From NCBI GenBank assembly GCA_951799405.1, contig OX637361.1, forward strand, positions 9,708,170 to 9,772,169: a stretch of 64,000 nt of DNA. The letters run 5' to 3'. Each line of letters opens with the position of its first letter. Position 1 is the stretch's first letter. Source of the stretch: Agapetus fuscipes (taxonomy: Eukaryota > Arthropoda > Insecta > Trichoptera > Glossosomatidae). Below the pieces are notes generated by a model, which was not told the origin of the DNA, ran no database searches, and saw only the letters and a program-made list of their open reading frames with translations. The position numbers and the translations under genes are program-made. Shown piece after piece: positions 55,306-64,000 of the stretch.

Positions 55306-55480
55306 ATAATCTATAATCTTAGTTGCAAGGATGTATCCATTTAAAGCTCTCAGATGTATGCCCACAAACCAACACGTGTAGTTCGCGCTTACAAATTCTA
55401 AATGTGGACTTACAAATAAAATCCAAAACTCAAATGAACATAAGCCCCTCAACTTTTGCCGACCTTCCCTGATTGCATGA
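55306..55480 (-). repeat. Family C repeat, 5'-truncated
   Basis: Two TCTATAATC units at the tail, ends at GCCGACCTTCCCTGA. Confidence 0.9.
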
Positions 55481-55924
55481 TTGAGAAAAATTTACGCAAT
55501 ATTCGAGGTACTTATATCATACCCATCTTGACACGGATATACATGCAAGAATGACGTGCATGAATGACTGTATGTTGTGTCGATTAATTATTTTTCCATA
55601 AGCGTTTAATCGATTCCACGATCAATCTATCGTTCACATAACAATGTTCATTGTGGAATAATGTAAGCATACATTTTTGAAATTCTTTGAATGACAAGCC
55701 TGACCTTGAAAGCTGAAATGACCAGAAAAAATCATCCGTTCATTAAATAAATCAATACAATTAAATTGCTTAAAGAGTGTCCTTTTCAACTTTTCAAGAA
55801 ATGAGAATTCCTGATCTTTTGGAGTCAAGGAAAACACCATTCTTATGACCTCTGAAAGAATTGACTATTTACTTGTAAAAATAAATAAGCTATAACGTCA
55901 ATGCGGATATATTTTAACATAAAT
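55481..55924. other. No recognisable feature
   Basis: No gene or known repeat. Confidence 0.4.
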
Positions 55925-56180
55925 CCTTACCTCATATCTTGGTAAATATGAGACTGACCAACCACACTCTAAAATTTGATTCACTTAAACCAATGACACC
56001 CCTGTTTCTGTGAACAGGGAAAGAAGGTTTTATGGTGATTAGAGATTTGGGTTTTTATTTTGTTTATACTCATGCAGCATGTGTAAGCGCAAACTTAAGA
56101 GTGTCTGTTTGTAAGCGTGCATTAAATATGAATCTTAAATGTTTAATCATCTTTGCACCTTCAATTATAGATTATAGATG
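55925..56180 (+). repeat. Family C repeat, diverged
   Basis: CCTTACCTCATATCTTGG start, CACCCCTGTTTCTGTGAAC, tail AATTATAGATTATAGATG. Confidence 0.75.
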
Positions 56181-56192
56181 GAAATGATATTT

Positions 56193-56272
56193 TTTGTGCT
56201 CCAATGGGAATTGAACTCATATACATTCATTTACGAGCCCGAAGCGTTAACCACTAGACTACAGACCCGTTA
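56193..56272 (-). mobile_element. SINE family B, tRNA-like head
   Basis: Minus strand: GGTCTGTAGTCTAGTGGTTA and B box GAGTTCAATTCCC (about 56208-56220). About 80 bp, with no body, which shows the tRNA part best: a Val- or Asp-like head is possible but not assignable. Confidence 0.7.
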
Positions 56273-56927
56273 TAAGTCATACATTATTCAACCAAGAGCT
56301 TTTGGGAACTATATTTCGTGAATTACAATTGGAATCGAATTGGTTTATGTAGAACAAAAATCAGAATAGCTACAGTTAAATGTTTCAATTACTATTTTGG
56401 CATACGTGAGTTTAAGCACATAAACATTTTTTAAAGGCAAATTCGAATTCTTGACATGAATTGCAATCAGTTCTAAATTTCAAAATAATTCACGATCCCA
56501 TTTTTTATGACATAGTTTGTTTTTTGTTTAACTGAAAAACGTTTACACCTTCTAAACATAATTTTTTTGTCTGTAATTAAATGAAATATAAACCTTGAAG
56601 CACATGACCCCTATAAACCCAAAGCCGGTAAAGTAGGGTTTTTGTGGGAATGAGATAAATATATGGAAACACAGCCCATAATTTTTTTTATCGTTTCCAT
56701 ACATTTGCTGCATTTTCGTAAATAATTCTAGATTACCGCTTTTGATTCTATATGACTGGCGTTTAGTTTTTCATCATCTTGTCACGTTATCTGTAAAACA
56801 TTACGAAGGTGTACTACATCGATTAACAATACTTGTAACCTCAATTTTCGTTTGTTTTGGTTTGAATATACTAAAACATTACTGTACATTTGTCTTATGT
56901 ATCTAATCGGATTCTGTATTTTTTAAA
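56273..56927. other. No recognisable feature
   Basis: AT-rich, no gene. Confidence 0.4.
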
Positions 56928-57062
56928 ATCTAAGTTGAAAAGATTTACACACATTTTAGATTCATATTTAATGCAGCATGTGTACTTAAAAAAATACGGC
57001 TGAAACCTCAAATAAACATAAGCCTCTCAGTTCTGGCAGACTATCCGTCGAACAGAGAAGAT
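56928..57062 (-). repeat. Family C repeat, shortened
   Basis: AAATCTAAGTTGAAAAG, TAATGCAGCATGTGTAC, AACATAAGCCTCTCAG. Confidence 0.65.
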
Positions 57063-57069
57063 AGTGGCT

Positions 57070-57460
57070 TGACTTATAGACTGCTGTGAGACATACTAAC
57101 AACACTGCAAAAAATGTTCACTTTGTCAAAGTGACCCCTGTATGAGGGAAGCGCGGCATATTCGGCTTGTGTATGTGCTAACTTATACGTGTCTGCTTGT
57201 GGGCATACATTAAACGTGAACATTAAATTTTAATATTTTTAAGGGTTTGGTGGTTTACACAGTGAAAGTTCATTGTATATTAATTAAATAAATAAAGTTT
57301 TAATTCACTTTTATCTTTTTTATTTTAGGTCCTGATGATGCCTTGTAGGCGAAAGTGCTAGACAAAAATAAAAAGATGAAAGTGAATTAAAACTTTGTTT
57401 ATTTAATGAATATATTAAATTCTAATTTATATTTGCATCAAAGATTATAGATGGGCTTTA
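57070..57460 (+). repeat. Family C repeat split by a ribozyme palindrome
   Basis: C 5' part 57070-57225 and C 3' tail 57432-57455 (CATCAAAGATTATAGATG). The insert between contains the palindrome 57283-57408. ATTAAATTTTAAT and ATTAAATTCTAAT at its edges are a likely target duplication (one mismatch). Confidence 0.7.
57329..57363 (+). ncRNA. Hammerhead ribozyme, complete
   Basis: Stem I GTC, core CTGATGA, T, perfect 4-bp stem II GCCT/AGGC with loop TGT, GAA, stem III AGTGCT, cleavage A, stem I GAC. Stem I can extend into the flanking palindrome arms (TTTTAG / AAAAAT). Confidence 0.8.
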
Positions 57461-57974
57461 GGAATACTCACGCATTGAAATCTTTTTCTTATTACTATCT
57501 AATTGAATTAACGATTTTATTCTTCATTTATCAAAATAAATGTAAGTACTTACATAGTTATAGAAATCTTATTTACTCGAAACCATAATGCTTTGGTTTC
57601 CGAACTCGTTACGCACAACGAAAAATGAGGTTTTTAGAGTGAGTAAAATTGCTAGGATCAGAGGTGAGATTTGAAGTTTCCATAAAATGCCGATTTATTT
57701 TTTGTTACACACAACATTCCGTGGACGTGCAATAATTATTGATCTTTAAAAACACGAAAAAATATGACATCATGTTAAGGTAATCCGCAATGCAGCTGCT
57801 ATGAATTATAATATTTTACCTATTAACTGTGCATATAATTATTAATGGGAAATATATAATATACGGTACAAGCGGGTCAGCCTTTGACCTAACAGTTATT
57901 AGTCATAAAAAATATTTTAATACCAGGTCATAGTTTGTCAATACCGGGTCATTTTTTTAATTATTATCAATGAA
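57461..57974. other. No recognisable feature
   Basis: AT-rich; dispersed AATACCNGGTCAT motifs recur here and up to 58400 without clear periodicity. Confidence 0.4.
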
Positions 57975-58073
57975 AGTACACGCTGCAAGAATGGATGGAT
58001 GTCGTGGTAGAGGAAGACCGAGAAATGTTTGGATGGACAAAAGTCCTGAAATAGCGAATGAATATGATGTCTA
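57975..58073 (+). pseudogene. LINE tail fragment cut by a MITE
   Basis: Encodes CRGRGRPRNVWMDKSPEIAN, matching the GRPRK region of 61267-61743; interrupted at 58074. Confidence 0.65.
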
Positions 58074-58171
58074 CCCAAGTAACCTTTTAGGTTTGAAAAA
58101 GGTTACAAGAAGGTCCCAGAACCTTTTTTAACCTTTTTGTAACCTTTTTAAAACCTAAAAGGTTACTTGGG
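58074..58171. mobile_element. Tc1/mariner-like MITE, 98 bp
   Basis: Ends CCCAAGTAACCTTTTAGGTT and inverse, flanked by TA (58072-58073, 58172-58173). Interior is rich in further AAGGTTAC motifs. Confidence 0.75.
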
Positions 58172-58175
58172 TAGA

Positions 58176-58703
58176 GTCATAATAAAACGAGATCACATTT
58201 TGTTAATATCGGGGTATTGTTTATCAATACCGGGAATATGATGTTATAACTGTGTCATAAATGATTTTTTCTGTCAGATAAAGGTGGGTTTAAATCTATT
58301 TTAATGCATCGGATTATGATTTTACAATTCAAAGTGGCGCAGCGTTTCTAAAAATATCCATACTGGGCAGAAAATGGGGTTTGTTAATACCGGTTTATCC
58401 CTGTTTTAGCTCTGTTCCATGCCACATTTATTTTCGAATGTGTTTTTAACTCGGAACCTGATATTCCTCGAATGTTATTTCCGTATATCCGCCAAACCCA
58501 ATAGACTTGAAGGAAGTGAATTCTGTAGATTCACAGAAAAGTGATTTCTTGAGCACGGCTTCCAGTCGAATTGAAAACATTCGGTGAATGTAGAAAATAA
58601 TATATGTTTGTACAAATATATATACAAACAAAGTATATCACTCGATGAGATTATCTTGTCTATGTATAAAAACTGTCTTCTTATTTTTCTATGTCTGTCG
58701 GTT
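58176..58703. other. No recognisable feature
   Basis: No gene or known repeat. Confidence 0.4.
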
Positions 58704-59020
58704 TACCGGTCGAAAGCTCAGTTTGAATGCTTGCATTCCATGCCAAGAATTCGAGTTCGAATCCCACCGAGAGTGTCAAAATGATTTCCCGTTTCGATGC
58801 TTATTTCAAACCATAATAAAATAACGGCAAGGTTTACTCAGCCTTCGCAAAGAATAACAACTGCCTCCCCTCCTCAGGAGCTTGGAAACCCCCACTTCAA
58901 GAGAAGTGGTTTACTGAAAGCCGGCACCCTTACCTGTAAAAATAAGCAGGATCACTTGCCACATGCAACCTTTTCTAGGAGAACGCGGCAAAAAGTTACA
59001 CTAAATGTGTTTCTTAGTAA
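58704..59020 (+). mobile_element. SINE family A, diverged full-length copy
   Basis: ACCGGTCGAAAGCTCAGTTT head (A box damaged by a short deletion), B box GAGTTCGAATCCC, body to the altered end TTTCTTAGTAATTGCC. Confidence 0.85.
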
Positions 59021-59038
59021 TTGCCACTTCTAACGAAG

Positions 59039-59344
59039 CCGGTCGATAGCTCAGTTGGTAGAGTGCTTGCCGTGAGCTCAGGTTCGAATCCCGCCGAGGG
59101 TGTCAGAAATGATTTCCCGTTTCGGTGTTTATTTCAGACTCCAAAATAAAATACCGGCAAGGTTTACTCAGCCTTCACAAGAAATAAGTACCAGCTCCAT
59201 CGGGAGCTGGGAAACCCCCACTTTAAGTGAAGTGTTTGGCGTAAAGCCGGTCCCCTTACCTCTAAAAAAATAGGATTACTTGCCACATGCAACCCCTTCT
59301 GGGAGAACGCAGTAAAAAGTTACACTATATGTGTAGCTTAGTAG
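59039..59344 (+). mobile_element. SINE family A inserted beside another
   Basis: Bounded by TTGCCACTTCTAACGAAG on both sides (59021-59038, 59345-59362), 18 bp identical. The tRNA head lacks ~12 bp between A and B boxes (anticodon arm). Ends TAGCTTAGTAG. Confidence 0.85.
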
Positions 59345-59423
59345 TTGCCACTTCTAACGAAGATTGGCGATCATCATAGCTATTTTTACTTAAGATGCTG
59401 TCTCTCGAAATATGGATTTGGTG

Positions 59424-59660
59424 CTATTGGTTTGCCAGTAGCATTGGCTTTTCAGCCCAAACGTCCTTAGACGTCCTTGAGTTCTTCTCGCTCAATCTTT
59501 TCTTGCATGTTAAGATAAAGAAGGCGGTACTTTTCATTCTTGAGAACGTGACCGAAGTACAACAGCTTTCTCTGTTCGATGGTTGGCGGGAGTTCTTTGG
59601 TGGTATTGATGCTATAGTCTGCAATATAAGTTGCAAGGGTATTGGAATATTCAAAATTCA
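59424..59660 (-). pseudogene. LINE tail of the YFGHVLKNEKY type
   Basis: Minus strand: PPTIEQRKLLYFGHVLKNEK, then YRLLYLNMQEKIEREELKDV and stop. The RRKLxYFGHxxR pattern is a LINE end of yet another family. Followed by the C copy on the same strand. Confidence 0.7.
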
Positions 59661-59870
59661 TATAAAATGTATTCCTAAAAACATAAACGTATAAATTTTC
59701 GCTTGCACATGTTGGATACAACATAAATACCTAAAACTCAAATTAAGATAAGCCCTGCAGCTCTTGCTGAACTCCCAAAAAAGGGGGATGACAATAGCAC
59801 AGTAAAAAAAAAAATATTTCCAGGGTGAGTGGTCAGCCTCATAACAACCGATTAGTCAAGGAACATGAAT
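59618..59870 (-). repeat. Family C repeat, diverged
   Basis: TGCAATATAAGTTGCAAGGG to ATTAGTCAAGGAACATGAAT; overlaps the LINE entry by its tail. Confidence 0.75.
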
Positions 59871-60554
59871 AAGTTAAGTAGATACATTTTCTTGATTTTA
59901 CACTTTATTAATTGATAATGTTAAAACCTGTTCTTGGTGAAGCAAGTATAGGTCACTGAATTGCATTCGTCTTCACGAATTTATTTAAGAAAAAAACGTA
60001 CACCATTATTCTTGTGGTAGCTGCCTGCTGGTCTATTTTTGTCACTGTCTTGTGCAGATGACGTCACAGTGCCGTAACCTTGCCTTCACTTATGTAACGT
60101 GGGTGCAAGATTGACTTTTCGCACCTTTTATAATTATTTTATACATTTTTATCCAGACATTTAATATCAAGAGTCAAGATATCCAACCGGCGAGGTCAGT
60201 TTGGTCAAATTGTTCACACATTTTTTTTTTATTCACAACGCTACCTCAATATGTGCACTCGCTCAATGTAAAGGACATTCGGACACCAAATCAGATTCCG
60301 AGACAATAAACAGTTTGAGTTTATAAAATTATTTGTTTGTTTTTGGCCAATCGAAGGTTAAATCTTAAAGTAAAGTAATATTTTTGTTTTAACATTTATT
60401 TCCGTCCACAGCTATGCGAAAAAATGAGAAATATATTTATAAGTGCCTTCACAGAAATGCTTACAATAAACATGTTAAATAAATTTATATGAAATACTCG
60501 TACAAAAGAGAAGAAAACAAGGAAATTTAACTTATTGCTCATAATATTCCATTT
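59871..60554. other. No recognisable feature
   Basis: AT-rich, no gene. Confidence 0.4.
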
Positions 60555-60815
60555 AAATCTAAATCTAAGCTGCAAAGGTATGTATCATTTTAGATTCATA
60601 TTAAATGCATTCCCACAGGCAGACACGCATAATTTCGCGCTCACACATGCCGCATGTGGACCTGCAGTATAAAACACCCAATCTCAAATGAACATAAGCC
60701 CTGCAACTCTCGCTGACCTTCCCTGAAACAGGGGGGACATTGGCAAAGTGAACCATTTTTACAGTAGGTATGGGTGGTCAGCCTCATACCAACCTATAAG
60801 TCAAGGAATCAATTT
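60555..60815 (-). repeat. Family C repeat, near full length
   Basis: CTAAATCTAAGCTGCAAAGG to TATAAGTCAAGGAATC; CACATGCCGCATGTGGACC subfamily. Confidence 0.9.
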
Positions 60816-61266
60816 TATTATTATTACATCAATTTAGATTATATTGGTAGATTTGTAAACATATTTTAAATAATAATCAAAAAAGATTATTTGTTACCTA
60901 CTTACATATATAGGTACATAATAAAAATGCTCCTGCGTAAGACCAAAACATTAGAGACATTGAAATAAAAATAATTAAAAAATGGATTAAAACTGTGTGT
61001 TTTTTTTAATAATTAACTTTAAATTGATTAATATACAAATAAACAATGGACTTTTACTGCGTGAACGACAAAACCCTAAAAAAATATGCTTCACTTAAAC
61101 GTAGATCATATTAAAATATAACATTTTTTAAATAATTATATTCAACATTCTAATGTAATGTGTAAATGACGTGATGTTATGTAACATGTATTTATTTTTT
61201 ACAGCAACACTACCTAGAAAGTTAATCGTTTCCTTTTTTTATTGATACAATGTACTTGTCTTGTCT
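60816..61266. other. No recognisable feature
   Basis: AT-rich spacer. Confidence 0.4.
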
Positions 61267-61743
61267 TGTCTTGTATCCTGCCGCCATTCCTCTAGGGGTG
61301 GCCAGTACCTCCACATAAGTGCCTCCACTTGACTCTGTCCCTGCATACTTCTTTCATCTCATCTAATTTCATCACTCTTTTCATGCATGCTCTTCTCTTG
61401 TTTCCACTCTGTAAATTCCATTCATTCGCAATCTCACTTATCTGATCAATCCATTCTTTTCTAGGTCTTCCCCTTCCACGCTTACCTATTACATTCCCTT
61501 TATACACTCTTTTTGTCAGTCGGTCTTCATTCATCCTTTCGATATGTCCAAACCATCGCATCACACTTCTTTGAACTTTCACTTTCACGCTTTCTTTTAC
61601 TCCGCATTCATTCAGAACCCATTCGTTTCTCACTCTATCTTTCAGTGTTTTTCCTGTCATACTTCTCAAATGAGCCATTTCTACGGTGCATACCTTATTT
61701 ACTTCTCTTTCATTCACCGTCCATGACTCGCTTCCATACATCA
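61267..61743 (-). pseudogene. LINE RT C-terminal segment with 149 open codons
   Basis: Minus strand, uninterrupted from MYGSESWTVNEREVNKV (61741) through EMAHLRSMTGKTLKDRVRNE, SVMRWFGHIERMNEDRL, GKRGRGRPRKEW to WRHLCGGTGHP and stop (61292). The YGSExW start and MRWFGHxxRM ... GRPRxxW end are the standard segment after the RT palm in insect non-LTR elements; the catalytic core itself is absent. The 3' UTR is about 20 bp and ends in (ACAAG)n (61256-61272). The intact frame suggests a fairly recent copy. Its 5' boundary, directly at ATGTATGGAAG, is the same as in 34735-35215 and 31787-32196. Confidence 0.85.
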
Positions 61744-62174
61744 GGTACGATATAATTATATATATAATGTACGATAGTCAAAACGTATGAATATCGAGGT
61801 CGTAGCTTTATATGTTTCTAAGAAAAAACGAATTTTTGCTTGATATTTAAATATCACTTGGCATTTTAATAATTGTGGCTCCGGATAAAGTTTTCAATTG
61901 AATTTTGAAAAAAAAAAATTTGAGAACTTAATTATTTATTTAGTCACTTTGTATTAAAGGTCACCAAAAAAAGAATTAAATTTTTATATAATAACTACCC
62001 ACTTTTCAAGCCTATAATTTCAAACAAATTTGGTAAACGTGATGATCTTATTATATTTTTAATTGAAATTCGTTAAACAAGCTTATTTTCGTATCCTGCA
62101 TGTTATGTTTTTTGCATAAAAAAATTAGATGATTTATTGTTTAAAGAGGTTTTTTGTGTGGATCAGGAACCCTC
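61744..62174. other. No recognisable feature
   Basis: AT-rich; (TA)-rich at 61755-61770. Confidence 0.4.
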
Positions 62175-62765
62175 TTCTGATAGGTTGGTATGAGGCTGAC
62201 CCCCGTGTTGTAAAAATTGGTTCACTTTTGTCAAAGTCACCCCGATTAAAGGCAAAGGCGGCAGGAGTTGCAAGGTTTATGTTCATGTGATGTTTTTGTT
62301 TATTTATATGCGCACATGCAGAAGGTGTAAGGTTCATGCTCATAAGAGGTTTTTTTTGTAAGTGCATGTGTAGCATGTGCATTTATTTGCGCACATGAAG
62401 CAGGTGTAGGCGCGAACCTACAAGGGCCTGGTCTGTGAGCATGCATTTAATATGAGCCTTAAATCTGTGGTAAGGTGGCTATATATGATGACATGTGACA
62501 TTTTGCAAATTTTACAGGAGAGCAATTTTAAAGCTTAGTTTGCTGTGAAAAATCCAAACCTCAATGTATTAAAAAAATGTTTTTTCTCAAATCCTATAAA
62601 CTCTACACATATATCATTTTGCCATCTTATAGATCACGCGGAGACGAATCTAACGGTATCCATAACTCAATATTGCAAAAAATGTCACATACCACATATA
62701 TAGCCATCTTACCACAGAAATGTTAACACATCTTTGCAGCTTAGATTATAGGTTATAGGAGCCCT
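62175..62765 (+). repeat. Family C repeat with internal duplication and a nested MITE
   Basis: GATAGGTTGGTATGAGGCTG head; the middle part with GCACATGCAGAAGGTGTA is repeated (62280-62400). The 3' end is displaced by the MITE at 62465-62717 and resumes at AATGTTAACACATCTTTGC. Confidence 0.85.
62465..62717. mobile_element. MITE, 253 bp, with 4-bp target duplication
   Basis: Ends CTGTGGTAAGGTGGCTATAT and inverse, ~23 bp plus a second inverted block (GTGACATTTTGCAA). AAAT on both sides (62461-62464, 62718-62721); the uninterrupted family sequence CCTTAAATGTTAACA has it once, confirming the duplication. Superfamily not determined. Confidence 0.8.
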
Positions 62766-62933
62766 CTGTGAAATTGGTTGTCGCTATAGAGAGCGCCAAC
62801 TCTCAAGCCAGACCCAGTTTATGTATGTCTTTTGTAATTGCAGATAATTCTATGATATACTTTTTGTGTTTCGCCGGGAATCAAAATCACTTCCGGTTGC
62901 GAGTCTGACCACTAGACTACGGACCGGTTGTGT
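62757..62933 (-). mobile_element. SINE family B, internally deleted
   Basis: 3' body (62757-62820, inverse of GAGAGTTGGCGCTC) and tRNA head (62865-62933, inverse of CCGGTCCGTAGTCTAGTGGT) with the middle lost. Confidence 0.7.
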
Positions 62934-62971
62934 AAGTCACTCATTGCTTTTTATTTTTTATTTCCTCCACT

Positions 62972-63215
62972 TATTTGTTAGCATGAAGCTGATCATCCAT
63001 AAACTTTAAAAATTGGTTCTCTTCACCAATGTCACCCCTGTTTAAGATCAACACGGCAAGAGTTGAAACGTTCATGTCCACTTGAGATTTGGGTTTTTAT
63101 CTATTTTTTTGTACACATGCAGCATGTGTCAGCGCGAACTTAAACGTATATACGGGCATACACTTAATATAATTTTTAAATTTTAATATACCTTTGCAAC
63201 TTAGATTAAAAGTTA
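62972..63215 (+). repeat. Family C repeat, diverged
   Basis: TTAGCATGAAGCTGATCATC start, AATGTCACCCCTGTTTAAG, tail AACTTAGATTAAAAGTTAG. Confidence 0.75.
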
Positions 63216-64000
63216 GAAAGAGATGAATGAAAAAAAAACATGAAAAAATTTTGATAAAAAAAAAAAAATGTCATAGAAAACATATTGTGTCAACGATTAA
63301 ATAAATTGATTTGACATGAATAAATTTAATGTGTCAAATAACATAAAGCTCTTTGATGTCTCTTTTTCTATTAATTACTATTTAATCAAAGGAAATAGCT
63401 TAATTACAAAAACGTTTCATTTCATTTCAATCAACAAAATCGATTGATTTTATTGAAAAAAAAAAATACGTAGCCCAGTCAAAGAGTACATCAGTGCAAA
63501 GTATGAAGCATTACATGTAAACTAAATCGTAGAGTTTTTCCAAAAATGTGTGGAAACGAAAACGCCTGATAGAGGCACGGTTTGAGTTTTATTACATTTT
63601 TTGTTAAAACTCGATGATTGCGTTTAAATATAAGTTTAATACTTGGGGTGAGGTGGAGTATCGGTTGCAAAACGTCCATTTAAATCGAGTGATTGATCTC
63701 TCGTACTTTGTTATTCGGGAACTGGGGTAAGGGGATGGAGAATGGATGAGGGTTGAGCCTTAGAAAGGTTGAATTACATCTTCAAGGTATTTAATCTCAG
63801 ATGTGTTTGTTTAGCCAGCTTACTTGTCCTTTGATGAGATCTTTTCCTGTAAGATATTTAAAAACGTAGGATTTCGTATTTATAAAAGGGACGGATGCAT
63901 CGCAAGTAAGCAAGTGCGAGAGAGAAAGATGACAAAACGAGAAGTTTTCACTGAAGGTTAATCTATTGTGTGCGTACACGGTTTATAGAAAATATAAACA
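63216..64000. other. Spacer with a TATA-like motif
   Basis: No gene recognised. TATAAAAGGG at 63880-63889 has a moderately GC-containing downstream region; it could be a core promoter for a gene beyond the window, but no initiator or coding start is evident. Confidence 0.3.

Overview
The window reads as AT-rich, gene-poor nuclear DNA of an arthropod, most likely an insect. The evidence is tRNA-derived SINEs with RNA polymerase III boxes, decayed tails of several non-LTR retrotransposons of types common in insects, foldback elements and MITEs, and one short exon with textbook GT-AG borders. Nothing looks bacterial or viral: there are no operons and no long open frames. The insect order cannot be fixed from the sequence; one LINE 3' end with a (TAA)n tail resembles retroelement ends I associate with Lepidoptera, but this is only a hint.

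Nearly everything recognisable is a repeat. Three short retroelement families dominate. Family A is a SINE of about 330 bp with a tRNA head (TAGCTCAGTTGG ... GGTTCGAATCC) and a 3' end in TAGCTTAGTTGCGTT. Family B is a SINE of about 300 bp with a different tRNA head (CCGGTCCGTAGTYYAGTGG). Family C has more than 40 copies of about 250 bp, starts near CCTTGACTTATAGGTTGG and ends in a short tandem tail such as (TTAGA)n or (TAGATTA)n; it has no clear pol III promoter. Some A and B copies are fused into a dimeric B-A SINE. At least six groups of LINE fragments are present, all 5'-truncated C-terminal reverse-transcriptase tails with frameshifts or stops.

Layout. At 347-776 lies a Harbinger-like MITE. 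At 3185-6512 and 50299-53274 lie two inverted copies of a 3-kb composite unit bordered by TTAA; the left copy carries an extra SINE that is absent from the right copy. A minus-strand secretory-type exon sits just outside the left unit (6623-6761). From 7 to 50 kb the sequence is a mosaic of A, B and C copies, LINE tails and palindromic elements (12148-13325, 16183-16358, 40896-41337, 41362-41496, 49510-49663). At 53522-54345 a B SINE has been hit by a hammerhead-bearing palindrome and by a family C copy. From 55 to 64 kb there are more C copies, a tandem SINE pair (58704-59344), the best LINE fragment (61267-61743) and a C copy split by a MITE with a 4-bp target duplication.

The most interesting signal is a scattered set of hammerhead ribozyme cores: eight retain a full core (12508-12537 minus, 25791-25830 minus, 38575-38609 plus, 44077-44114 minus, 45654-45684 plus, 53716-53757 minus, 53768-53809 plus, 57329-57363 plus), and several more are decayed. 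Most sit at the centre of inverted arms or between direct repeats, as in Penelope-like or retrozyme-like retroelements. At 53621-53862 two identical ribozymes face head to head in a perfect 97-bp palindrome flanked by a 15-bp target site duplication, which suggests recent mobility.
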